DNA of 64,000 nucleotides from contig NZ_JAEKEL010000001.1 of the NCBI RefSeq assembly GCF_016651105.1, forward strand, positions 4,082,001 through 4,146,000, in the 5' to 3' direction. Origin of the DNA: Pseudomonas sp. TH15 (GTDB taxonomy: Bacteria > Pseudomonadota > Gammaproteobacteria > Pseudomonadales > Pseudomonadaceae). Positions 34,892 to 43,213 of this stretch are shown in pieces. The notes beneath the pieces were generated by a model. The model was not told the DNA's origin, made no database searches, and saw only the letters and a list, made by a program, of their open reading frames with translations. The stretch's first letter is position 1. Every line of letters begins with the position of its first letter. A program made the translations under genes and the position numbers.

Positions 34892-35587
34892 TCAAGCCAG
34901 ATCCACCAACACGATTTCACTGTCCTCAATCGCCGTCACCCGCAATACCTGCTCATCGGCAACCGCTACACCGTCTCGAGCTTGTGCACGCAAGCCATTG
35001 ACTTCAATCACGCCTGTCGCTGGAACCAGATAAGCACGACGTCCGCTATCCAGGCGATATTCCGCCGATTCCCCGGCCTTCAGATTCGCTGCCACCAGCC
35101 GTGCATCGGCACGAATCCGCAGGCTTTGATCGTCGCCAGCCTTGCCGCTGGCCAAGGTCACGAAACCTTCACGTTGACCTTTCGGGAACGGCTTGGCGCC
35201 CCACGACGGCGCTGAACCGGCCTCGTTGGGGATGATCCAGATCTGGAAGATCCGGGTTTCGGTGGATTCCAGGTTGTACTCGCTATGGGCGATCCCGGTA
35301 CCGGCGCTCATGACTTGAACGTCACCCGCTTCGGTACGGCCCTTGTTGCCCAGGTTGTCCTGGTGGGTAATCGCACCTTCACGCACATAGGTGATGATTT
35401 CCATGTCGCGGTGCGGGTGCTGTGGAAAGCCTGTGCCCGCGGCGATCACGTCATCGTTCCAGACCCGCAGGTTGCCCCAGTTCATGCGTTTCGGGTCGTG
35501 GTACTCGGCGAACGAAAAGTGGTGATGGGCATCCAGCCAGCCATGGTGGGCGCCGCCCAAGGTGTTGAAAGGTCTGAGTTCAAGCAT
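34892..35587 (-). CDS. Pirin-family protein, YhhW-like
   Basis: The 231-residue bicupin has the pirin metal-binding region FPQHPHRDMEIITYV, with further histidine and glutamate ligands in GTGIAHSEYN. This length equals E. coli YhhW, which has quercetin 2,3-dioxygenase activity in vitro; the in vivo substrate is not known. ATG 35587 is preceded by AGGAGA six bases upstream, while an upstream ATG at 35626 lacks support. The gene is alone and convergent with pgm. Confidence 0.85.
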   Translation of the reverse strand: MLELRPFNTLGGAHHGWLDAHHHFSFAEYHDPKRMNWGNLRVWNDDVIAAGTGFPQHPHRDMEIITYVREGAITHQDNLGNKGRTEAGDVQVMSAGTGIAHSEYNLESTETRIFQIWIIPNEAGSAPSWGAKPFPKGQREGFVTLASGKAGDDQSLRIRADARLVAANLKAGESAEYRLDSGRRAYLVPATGVIEVNGLRAQARDGVAVADEQVLRVTAIEDSEIVLVDLA

Positions 35588-35824
35588 GATCGTCTCCTGA
35601 AACCTGTGGTTTATGGCAGCGATCATCTATCAGTAAAACATCGATAAAAAGCGTAAAAAGTGCGGCATCAGGATCGAATTTATCGATGAGAATCAACTCG
35701 AAACGCTCTCATCTCACCTTCAGTTCATCGCCTAAGCCAATGAGCTGTAAGCATTTCACTAGAACTCAACGGCAAATGCAGACACCATAGCCCTCAACAG
35801 CCTCACACCCTGGAGTCCGTCCGC

Positions 35825-38299
35825 GTGCCGCAACACACCCCTGATCTTCCCCCCGAACTTCGTCCCTTGGCCGAGATGCCCTTGCTCAAGCGCCTGGCTG
35901 CCCGGTTTTTCGGTCATGGCTTGACTCGATTGCGCGCGCAACACCGCGCGTCCTGGCTGCACGGGCAAGCTGATGGTTTTCGCAGCGGTCACAGCGCCGG
36001 GGTCGATTACGGGTTCAACGAAGGCAAGCTCGAAGGGCTGGAACAAGGCCGGCAGGTGTTGCTGATCCGCGATTCGCGCTCCACCGAACACCGGCCGCCG
36101 AATGTCGATGACAACTTGTTCGATGACTGGCGCCTGCCATTGAGCGCCGAGATCAAGAAGCGCATGAAGGCCGACGTCGCGCGACTGCTGCCGGCGCATG
36201 CCCAGCCCAGCGCGGCGCAGTGGAAAATGATCTTCAGCGATACACCCTCGACCTCGGTGATTGCCGGGGCGGGCGCGGGCAAGTCGACGACGCTGGTATT
36301 GCGCATTTTGTTGCTGACTCACTATCTTGGGTTTGAGCTCGGCTCGATGACCGTGGTGACCTTCACCCGTGAATCGCGCAAAGACTTCATTAATAAGCTG
36401 ATTGAACTGTTTGCGCTATGGGGTCGGGCGCTCAGCCTTAAAGAAGCTCGAGACCTGGTGCGCACCTTCCACTCGCGGATTCTGCCGATGGTCCGCAGTT
36501 TGCCGGGGTTCGAACGCCTGCAAGCCTTCGAAAACCTCAGTAATCGCCCGCAAAATGGCGATGAGGAGGTCGACAGCAATCCGTTCGACCTGCGAATCAA
36601 CGATGCTCAACGCCAGCAGCTCAATGCCTGCTATCACGGCCTGTTTACTTCTAATGAGCGTTTCCGTGAACTGATCCAGCCATTGTCCCGCCACGCCTTG
36701 CAACTTAAGGAGCTGGAGCGCGATCACCCGGATGTGCAGAAGCGCATGGCGGTGACCGAACTGGCGTCCAGGCGCGATGAAGAACTCTGTGATGCGATTG
36801 AAGACCTGTGGTTTCGCTCCGGTGCCTGGCCGATCAAGGGCATTGAGCCCAATCGTCAGGCCTTCGATATCAACGGCTCGACGTTCCATTGTCATGGCTA
36901 TATTCCGACATTGGACGCCTGGGTGGTGCTCGGTTTTGATCCTCGGGAAAACCCTCAGGTCAGCCGCCCGAATGCCAAGCTGACGGTCCGCGCCGAGTGG
37001 GCAGTCAAGCGCACCCTGTTTCAAGCTTTCTGTCGTAAGCCATTGATATGGCTAGATAGCTATGACTCTTCAAAACGTGTTTTGGCTTCGATTGCCGGTG
37101 ACGCGAGCGCCGGGCCGGGCTTCGACTACAAAGTTAAGGGTGAACTGGCTTCCGGGCCGCTACTGGACTGTTTTGTTGCCGCCGCCGGGTTTATCGAGAA
37201 CCTGGGCCTGGACGTTCCGGACGCCGTGGGCCGGATGAGTTTCGGCAAGGACGACCCCGACCGGTTTTTCTTCGAGGCCCTGAGTCTGTTCTGGCGGGCA
37301 CTGGAAGACCATTTGCTTGATCAAAAGCCGCCAGTGATGACCTACAACCGGATGTTTGCCTTGTTCAGCGAGCACTCACCGGAAAACCTCAAGTTGTTGA
37401 GCGATGAGCTGCTCAGGCCGCTCTCGCATTTGATGATCGACGAATTTCAAGACGTATCGCCGCAGATTGTTTCGTGGATTCGTGCGAGCCTGGCCGAGAT
37501 CCGCAGCCGCGGCCCAGCCATGCACGTGGGGCGCGGCGCGCAGCGCTCGTCGCTACTTTGTGTGGGTGACGATTGGCAGTCCATCTATGGCTGGCGCGGC
37601 AGTTCGCCGACGTATTTCATGGAGTTCAACAAGGAATTCCCATCGCCGAGCACGACTCGGGTGATGCTCAGCGACAACTACCGCAGCCATCAGCACATCA
37701 TTGATGCCGCCGAACACATCGTGCGCGCCGCACCGGCCATCCCTGGCAAGAAGGCCAAGGCCAGTGGCGAGCCCAAGGCCTTGCAGCCGGTCAACGTGCT
37801 GGATCGCGACGATCAGGGCATGGCGCAGCGGTTGATGGAGCACTACAAACGCGGCGATTCAATCTTGATGCTTTATCGAAAAAGCAGCGATAAGTCATTG
37901 ATAGAAGAACATATTCAGTCTGTAGTTAATGTAGATTCTAGCTTGCCGTACGAATCCCGCCGCCTTAAGCAACTGACCTATCACAGCGCCAAAGGGCTAC
38001 AGGCAGACGCGGTGTTTTTGCTGGGTGACTGCCAGCATCTAACCAGTTCACCTTACAAGAACCAGGTTTATCGCATGGCCGGGCTTGGCAAGGTTGGGGA
38101 CAGCGAACCGTATGACAGTGCCCAGAAAGACGAAATCCTGCGACTGGCCTATGTCGGCATTACCCGGGCGGTGAGTCATTGCTACTGGTATGTCGATGGC
38201 CAGGAAGGCCAGGCAGTCAATATGCCCAGGGCGTCGGACAAGATCGGCAAGGGCAAGGCGTTCTTCGCGGATCACCGACAAACCACCAAGTCCGCCTAA
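35825..38299 (+). CDS. UvrD/Rep-type superfamily 1 DNA helicase with an unusual N-terminus
   Basis: The 824-residue protein, read from GTG 35825, contains all core SF1A motifs: Walker A AGAGAGKSTT with Lys153, motif Ia VVTFTRESRKDF, Walker B IDEFQDVS with Asp539-Glu540, GDDWQSIYGWRGS, and the C-terminal LAYVGITRA. It should unwind DNA 3' to 5' using ATP. Residues 47-75 place glycine at every fourth position eight times in a row (47, 51, 55 up to 75), a GxxxG ladder otherwise known from FliH-type proteins. The inserted central part between motifs Ia and II is long. It is not one of the standard UvrD, Rep or PcrA proteins. Confidence 0.85.
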   Translation: MPQHTPDLPPELRPLAEMPLLKRLAARFFGHGLTRLRAQHRASWLHGQADGFRSGHSAGVDYGFNEGKLEGLEQGRQVLLIRDSRSTEHRPPNVDDNLFDDWRLPLSAEIKKRMKADVARLLPAHAQPSAAQWKMIFSDTPSTSVIAGAGAGKSTTLVLRILLLTHYLGFELGSMTVVTFTRESRKDFINKLIELFALWGRALSLKEARDLVRTFHSRILPMVRSLPGFERLQAFENLSNRPQNGDEEVDSNPFDLRINDAQRQQLNACYHGLFTSNERFRELIQPLSRHALQLKELERDHPDVQKRMAVTELASRRDEELCDAIEDLWFRSGAWPIKGIEPNRQAFDINGSTFHCHGYIPTLDAWVVLGFDPRENPQVSRPNAKLTVRAEWAVKRTLFQAFCRKPLIWLDSYDSSKRVLASIAGDASAGPGFDYKVKGELASGPLLDCFVAAAGFIENLGLDVPDAVGRMSFGKDDPDRFFFEALSLFWRALEDHLLDQKPPVMTYNRMFALFSEHSPENLKLLSDELLRPLSHLMIDEFQDVSPQIVSWIRASLAEIRSRGPAMHVGRGAQRSSLLCVGDDWQSIYGWRGSSPTYFMEFNKEFPSPSTTRVMLSDNYRSHQHIIDAAEHIVRAAPAIPGKKAKASGEPKALQPVNVLDRDDQGMAQRLMEHYKRGDSILMLYRKSSDKSLIEEHIQSVVNVDSSLPYESRRLKQLTYHSAKGLQADAVFLLGDCQHLTSSPYKNQVYRMAGLGKVGDSEPYDSAQKDEILRLAYVGITRAVSHCYWYVDGQEGQAVNMPRASDKIGKGKAFFADHRQTTKSA

Positions 38300-38351
38300 A
38301 CCCCGAACCCACATTGGATTTCAGTGTGTCGGGATAATGTACGCACCCACA

Positions 38352-38378
38352 AAAAAGCCCACATCATGTGGGCTTTTT
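38352..38378. terminator. Bidirectional terminator after the helicase
   Basis: AAAAAGCCCACAT and ATGTGGGCTTTTT are perfect arms around a single base, giving a G+C-rich stem with A and T runs at both ends. It serves the helicase and the convergent small gene. Confidence 0.85.
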
Positions 38379-38394
38379 GTCGGCTGTTAAATGC

Positions 38395-38670
38395 TCAGGC
38401 ATAACTTCTGAGCGCCATCGGCGGAATAAAAGCCTCAAGCTCATCCTCCACCGCTTCGATTATTCGTTCTACATCCGCAGCATTCATCACAGTCGCGCAA
38501 GGAATGCCGGCAATGGCGATCATGGTCTCGCCACTGGCACGGTCAAAAAGACGGGCAATCATGCTGCCCGGTGCGTCCATGCTCGCCTCGAAACCCATGG
38601 GATGAAAATGCCAGCGCATCAGTTGGCAGGCGTTGGGAAAGGTGACTTTGCTGAATGACCCTTTGTTCAT
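38395..38670 (-). CDS. DUF1652-like small protein
   Basis: The 91-residue protein resembles the DUF1652 family common in Pseudomonas, with the pattern C-x-hydrophobic stretch (CQLMRWHFHPMGFEASMDAP) then ARLFDRASGETMIAIAGI and a C-terminal helix DVERIIEAVEDELEAF. Function is unknown. It is cytosolic and alone, convergent with the helicase. The 263-base stretch 38671-38933 upstream shows no further gene. Confidence 0.6.
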   Translation of the reverse strand: MNKGSFSKVTFPNACQLMRWHFHPMGFEASMDAPGSMIARLFDRASGETMIAIAGIPCATVMNAADVERIIEAVEDELEAFIPPMALRSYA

Positions 38671-38933
38671 GTGTTGCCCGCCTTAGTCATCGAGCGCTTC
38701 CTTTAGCTCATGTTAGGGGGGGAAGAGCCGTCAATGGCTCAACCAGTGAATGCATTTAAAAGTAGCATCCAGATGTGAAAACCATGTGGATTTTTTCAGT
38801 CTGTTTGGCGATTGGTACCGTTTTTTTGATATGGGTCACGCGCCGGTCATTCATCGACAAAAGGCCATCATTGATTGGCCATTGAAGCCGAGGCCGAAGT
38901 TCGGCAAGCTCGATTTTTTTCGCCGAGCGCTTT

Positions 38934-39749
38934 ATGCACGCCGATGATGATGGTCCGCTGCAAACCCAGGCCACGGGCGAAACGGTCATGCGCTACCACC
39001 TGTGCTGGAAATACCGGGACCTGAATGGCGTCATGGCCCTGTATCACCCGGATATTCAGTACAGCGACTTTTTCCAGAACCGCGTGATGAGGCTGGACGA
39101 GCTGCGCGAGTACGTGCGCGACAGCATGCCGCGCAATCCCGATGAAGCGCTCGAGCACTCGGATCGCATTCGGCTGGACGGGAATACGGCGTTCATTCAG
39201 TACCAGATGACCCTGCGCGGCAGCGACGGGCTGGTGTCGTTTCGTTCCAGCGAAGCCATCACCGTGCGCGACGGGCTGATCTGGCGCGTCAACGAGTACG
39301 CCTCTCTGGTGCGCGAACAACCTTCCAGTAAAACCAGCAGCAACCTACGCCCGGCGGCCAGTCGGCTCGGCTTGTCGCCGCGACAGCTGAGTTTCATGGC
39401 CGAAGACCTGCAGCAGTACTTCGAGCGCCAGCAACCTTATCTGGACCCCGAGCTCGATTTGCAGCGGGTGGCAAAGGAGTGCGGTTACAGCCGCAATCAG
39501 ATTTCCTACCTGCTGAACCAGGTGCTCGGGCAAAGCTTCTATCGCTACGTCAATCAGGCGCGTTTGCAGCATCTTTTGGCTGCATTGGATAAGGCCACAC
39601 CACCGTTGCGAGTCGATGAACTGGCATTCGCCGCCGGTTTCAACTCACTGTCGGCGTTTTACAGTTGTTTTCGCCAGCACACCGGCCAGTCGCCCAAGGC
39701 CTACGTCAAACAAATTTCTTTGCGTGCACGCGCGCAAGACAGTCGCTGA
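38934..39749 (+). CDS. AraC-type regulator fused to an N-terminal NTF2-like domain
   Basis: The first 125 residues form a SnoaL/NTF2-like domain (VMRYHLCWKYRDLNGVMALY then HPDIQYSDFFQN, and IRLDGNTAFIQYQMTLRG), a fold that binds small molecules. The C-terminal part is an AraC DNA-binding domain with DLQRVAKECGYSRNQISYLL and VDELAFAAGFNSLSAFYSCF. This sensor domain is unusual for AraC regulators, whose N-terminus is most often cupin-like. The gene directly precedes the PuuB-like oxidase operon in the same direction (51-base gap), so it probably regulates polyamine or amine use. ATG 38934 has only a weak ribosome-binding site. Confidence 0.75.
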   Translation: MHADDDGPLQTQATGETVMRYHLCWKYRDLNGVMALYHPDIQYSDFFQNRVMRLDELREYVRDSMPRNPDEALEHSDRIRLDGNTAFIQYQMTLRGSDGLVSFRSSEAITVRDGLIWRVNEYASLVREQPSSKTSSNLRPAASRLGLSPRQLSFMAEDLQQYFERQQPYLDPELDLQRVAKECGYSRNQISYLLNQVLGQSFYRYVNQARLQHLLAALDKATPPLRVDELAFAAGFNSLSAFYSCFRQHTGQSPKAYVKQISLRARAQDSR

Positions 39750-39800
39750 GGTCACGCTCTAGGATCGACGCCATCGAAGTTTGAGTGGTGGAGTCTTGTT

Positions 39801-41207
39801 ATGCCGGCGTGGCGCACGATCAGTTTATGGATGGATCAACTCGACGAGCCGTTGCTGGCACGTCCGGCCCTGGAACGGGACCTGGACGTCGACGTGGCCA
39901 TCATTGGCGCTGGCTACACCGGGCTCTGGACCGCTTATTACCTCAAGCGCCTGGCCCCAGGACTTGAGATCGCCATCGTCGAAGCGCAAACCGCCGGGTT
40001 TGGTGCGTCGGGCCGCAATGGCGGCTGGCTGATGGGCAACCTGCTGGGCGAGGACCGTTTGCTCGCCGATCTGCCGGCCGAACAGCGTCGTGCCTCGTTT
40101 GATCTGTTGCACGGCATTCCCGATGAAGTAGAGATCGTCCTCGAGCGTGAAGGCATCGACTGCGATTACCGCAAGGGCGGCGTGCTGTATTGCGCGGCCC
40201 GCTACCCCGAGCAGGAAGCCAGCTTGCGCAGTTATCTGGACAAACTCTACCGCCAGGGTCTGACCGAAAACGATTACCGCTGGCTCAACCCTGAGCAATT
40301 GGCGCAACAGATCAGGGTTGCCAAGCCTTATGGCGGTATCTATGCACCGCACGTAGCGACCATCAATCCGGCAAAGTTGGTCCGAGGCCTGGCGCGGACA
40401 GTGGAGCGCATGGGCGTCAAGATTTACGAGAGCAGCCCGGTCACCCACTGGCAGTACGGCAGCCTGCGTACGGCGAAAGCCCAGGTTCGCAGTCGTTGGA
40501 TCGTGCCGGCAGTTGAAGGCTATTCGGTGACGCTGCCGCCCTTGGGCCGCTATCAGTTGCCCGTACAGAGCCTGCTGGTAGCCACCGAACCGCTGTCCGC
40601 CGCCACCTGGGATGAAATCGGTCTTAGCCAGGGCCAGGCCTTTAGCGAAGCCAGCCGTCAGGTCACCTATGGTCAGCGCACTGTCGACAATCGTCTGGTG
40701 TTCGGTGCGCGGGGTGGCTACCAATTTGCCGGCAAATTGCGCCATGACTTCGACCTGACCACCAGCGAAGTGGAGCTGCGGCGTTATCTGTTCGGCGAAC
40801 TGTTCCCGCAGTTGAAGAACGTGCGCATCACCCACGCCTGGGGCGGCAACCTGGGCATGTCCCGTCACTTCAAACCGCACATGCTCTGCGATCGGGCCAA
40901 TGGCATTGCCTTGTCCGGCGGTTATGGCGGGGAGGGTGTCGGTGCCAGCAATCTGGGCGGACGAACCCTGGCCGATCTGATTCTGGAGCGCGATACCGAT
41001 CTGGTGCGCCAGCCTTGGGTCATCCCCCAAGGCGGCCTCAATGCGTTAAGAGCCTGGGAGCCGGAACCCTGCCGTTGGCTCGGCTACAACGCGATCATCC
41101 GCAGCTTCGTCCACGAAGACCAGACCCTCGCCAACCCGGCCACTGCCCCCTGGCGGCGCAAGCTCGCCAGCGGTGTGGCGGGGTTCATGGAAGGTTTCAT
41201 GCACTAA
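39801..41207 (+). CDS. puuB: FAD-dependent amine oxidoreductase, PuuB-like
   Basis: This 468-residue DAO-fold flavoenzyme has the dinucleotide motif VDVAIIGAGYTGLWTAYYL at about residues 30-48, the flavin-contact region GFGASGRNGGWLMGN and a C-terminal GGYGGEGVGASNLGG. The order and length match gamma-glutamylputrescine oxidoreductase, which oxidises gamma-glutamylated polyamines to the aldehyde in the putrescine-utilisation pathway. Its neighbours, a PotF-like binding protein and an NTF2-AraC regulator, support an amine substrate. GGAG lies ahead of the ATG. It might act on another N-substituted amino compound. Confidence 0.82.
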   Translation: MPAWRTISLWMDQLDEPLLARPALERDLDVDVAIIGAGYTGLWTAYYLKRLAPGLEIAIVEAQTAGFGASGRNGGWLMGNLLGEDRLLADLPAEQRRASFDLLHGIPDEVEIVLEREGIDCDYRKGGVLYCAARYPEQEASLRSYLDKLYRQGLTENDYRWLNPEQLAQQIRVAKPYGGIYAPHVATINPAKLVRGLARTVERMGVKIYESSPVTHWQYGSLRTAKAQVRSRWIVPAVEGYSVTLPPLGRYQLPVQSLLVATEPLSAATWDEIGLSQGQAFSEASRQVTYGQRTVDNRLVFGARGGYQFAGKLRHDFDLTTSEVELRRYLFGELFPQLKNVRITHAWGGNLGMSRHFKPHMLCDRANGIALSGGYGGEGVGASNLGGRTLADLILERDTDLVRQPWVIPQGGLNALRAWEPEPCRWLGYNAIIRSFVHEDQTLANPATAPWRRKLASGVAGFMEGFMH

Positions 41208-41238
41208 AAAAGCGTTCTCTATATCGACAGGTACTCCC

Positions 41239-41580
41239 ATGAGCATCACGCAATTCAAAAACACCGCCACCTTGAAACTGGACGAGTCCAACCCCGTCGC
41301 CGTACCGCTGGGAATCCCGGCGGCGGTGGCCTCGACCACCAGCGTCGAGCGGGACGACGGCGTTGAAACCGGCGTTTGGGAATGCACCCCCGGCCGCTGG
41401 CGGCGGCAGATCGTCGCCCAGGAGTTCTGCCACTTCATCCAGGGCCGCTGCACCTTCACCCCCGACGGCGGGGAAACCCTGCACATAGAAGCTGGCGATG
41501 CACTGATGTTGCCGGCCAATAGTCTCGGTATCTGGGATATCCAGGAAACCGTGCGCAAGACCTACGTTTTGATTTTTTGA
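41239..41580 (+). CDS. Small cupin-domain protein (DUF861-like)
   Basis: This 113-residue single-domain cupin has the motif EFCHFIQGRCTFTPDGGE and a later AGDALMLPANSLGIWDI, matching the DUF861 or ureidoglycine-aminohydrolase-like group found in polyamine and amino-acid gene clusters. ATG 41239 has AGG upstream. It sits between the PuuB-like oxidase and PotF-like genes with tight spacing, so it belongs to the same operon. Its biochemical role is not known. Confidence 0.72.
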   Translation: MSITQFKNTATLKLDESNPVAVPLGIPAAVASTTSVERDDGVETGVWECTPGRWRRQIVAQEFCHFIQGRCTFTPDGGETLHIEAGDALMLPANSLGIWDIQETVRKTYVLIF

Positions 41581-41633
41581 TTTTGATCTTTTGATTGCCT
41601 GCCAATAACAACAACCCATACAGGAATCGACTC

Positions 41634-42719
41634 ATGATCCGAAAGACACTGACCCTGGCACCCCTCGCACTGGTCGCGACCCTCAGCCACGCGGCGGAAA
41701 CGGTCAAGATCTACAATTGGTCGGACTACATCGCCCCAGACACCACCAAGAACTTCCAGAAAGAAACCGGCATCGGCTTCAGCTACGACGTCTACGACAG
41801 CAATGAAACCCTCGACGGCAAGCTGATGACCGGCAAATCCGGCTATGACGTGGTGTTCCCGTCCAATCACTTCATGGCCCGGCAGATTCAGGGCGGGGCG
41901 TTGAAGAAACTCGACAAGAGCCAATTGCCGAACTGGAAAAACCTCAACCCGGTGCTACTCACTGCGCTGCAAACCAACGATCCGGGCAACGAACATGGCT
42001 TCCCGTACCTATGGGGCAGCACCGGCATCGGCTACAACATCGCCAAGGTCAAAGCGGTGTTGGGCGACAACGCGCCCGTGGATTCCTGGGACCTGATCTT
42101 CAAACCCGAAAACATGAAAAAGCTGCAAAAGTGCGGCGTGGCCATTCTCGACAATGGCCCGGAATTGCTGCCCGCCGCCCTGAACTACCTGGGTCTGCCG
42201 CACCACAGTAAAAACCCCGAAGACTATAAAAAGGCCGAAGCGCTGCTAATGAAAGTCCGGCCATATGTCAGCTATTTCCACTCCTCCAAATACACCAGCG
42301 ACCTGGCCAACGGCGACATCTGCGTGGCGGTCGGTTTCTCCGGCGACATCCTGCAAGCGGAAAACCGCGCAAAAGAAGCCAAGAACGGCGTCGACATCGG
42401 TTACTCCATTCCCAAGGAAGGCGCCGCCATCTGGTTCGACATGGTCGCCATGCCCGCCGACGCCCCGGACGACAAGGCCGGCTACGCCTTCATGAACTAC
42501 CTGCTGCGCCCGGACGTGATGGCCGATATCAGCAACTACGTGCACTACGCCAATGGCAATCAACAGGCCGACAGCCTGATCGACCCGGCGATCAAGAACG
42601 ACACCAAGGTCTATCCGAGCCCGGAGATGATGGGGAAATTGTTCGCGCTGGAGGCGATGCCACTGAATATCGACCGGATTCGGACGCGGGTGTGGAACAA
42701 GATTCGGACGGGGAGTTGA
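41634..42719 (+). CDS. PotF/SpuD-type periplasmic polyamine-binding protein
   Basis: A signal peptide ending LSHAAE is followed by the PotF fold: VKIYNWSDYIAPDTTKNFQK, GYDVVFPSNHFMARQ, and SSKYTSDLANGDICVAVGFS. The 361-residue length is usual. ATG 41634 has AGGAA upstream. Binding of putrescine or spermidine is expected from the fold and from the adjacent PuuB-like oxidase. No permease or ATPase genes follow, so it must deliver to a transporter encoded elsewhere. It is clearly related to, but distinct from, the PotF-like protein at 11076-12167. Confidence 0.87.
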   Translation: MIRKTLTLAPLALVATLSHAAETVKIYNWSDYIAPDTTKNFQKETGIGFSYDVYDSNETLDGKLMTGKSGYDVVFPSNHFMARQIQGGALKKLDKSQLPNWKNLNPVLLTALQTNDPGNEHGFPYLWGSTGIGYNIAKVKAVLGDNAPVDSWDLIFKPENMKKLQKCGVAILDNGPELLPAALNYLGLPHHSKNPEDYKKAEALLMKVRPYVSYFHSSKYTSDLANGDICVAVGFSGDILQAENRAKEAKNGVDIGYSIPKEGAAIWFDMVAMPADAPDDKAGYAFMNYLLRPDVMADISNYVHYANGNQQADSLIDPAIKNDTKVYPSPEMMGKLFALEAMPLNIDRIRTRVWNKIRTGS

Positions 42720-42755
42720 GCATTCCCGGTAAACCCTGTAGTTCCTGTAGAGATC

Positions 42756-42853
42756 CTGTAGGAACTGACGAGTAAAACGAGGCTGCGATCCTTTGATTTT
42801 TAAATTTCAAGATCAAAAGATCGCAGCCTCGTTTTACTCATCAACTCCTACAG
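42756..42853. repeat. Large REP-type palindrome
   Basis: The core arms at 42770-42790 and 42819-42839 are perfect complements over 21 bases (left arm GAGTAAAACGAGGCTGCGAT then C). Outer CTGTAGGA/TCCTACAG arms extend the palindrome to 42756-42853. It shares the segment GGCTGCGATC plus TTTGAT with the REP at 60582-60666, so both are variants of one family. It also likely ends transcription of the polyamine cluster. Confidence 0.8.
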
Positions 42854-43197
42854 TTTGATAGTGTTTTTGAAGGCTGTAAGCGTTGATATCAATACACTGG
42901 CACTGCACCGATAAAGTGCAGGAAAATGAGACGTAACCTGCAAAAAACAACTTACCGATATTTAATAATTAAATAGAAAATCGTCGGACAGTTAGACGCA
43001 AACCAGCAACTTCAAACAATATTCAGGGGCCGCACGCTTTGTTTACGGCAGTTTTACCAAACAGTTCAATTTGATCTCAAAAAAACGCTAGACGTCTGAT
43101 TTCAAATTGTGTCAGGTTTCTTACGCCTTCATTGGGCGAGTGATTGGACGATCTCGCCAGAGATTGTCCCGTCGGACAAAAACTGTTCCATTGATTA
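42854..43197. other. Gap upstream of aprA
   Basis: This 344-base AT-richer stretch holds no gene. It should contain the aprA promoter and leader. A small hairpin, TTGTCC/GGACAA around CGTC (43164-43179), lies just ahead of the Rsm site and could present regulatory bases in the leader RNA. No confident -10/-35 pair was found by eye. Confidence 0.4.
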
Positions 43198-43207
43198 ACA
43201 AGGAAGT
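43198..43207 (+). promoter_or_regulatory. RsmA/RsmE binding site over the aprA ribosome-binding site
   Basis: ACAAGGAAGT matches the full RsmA/RsmE consensus (A/U)CANGGANG(U/A) at every position and includes the ribosome-binding site AAGGAA seven bases before ATG 43214. Binding would block translation until the Gac system produces decoy RNAs. Exoprotease control by Gac/Rsm is well known in P. protegens. Confidence 0.7.
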
Positions 43208-43213
43208 GTGTTT

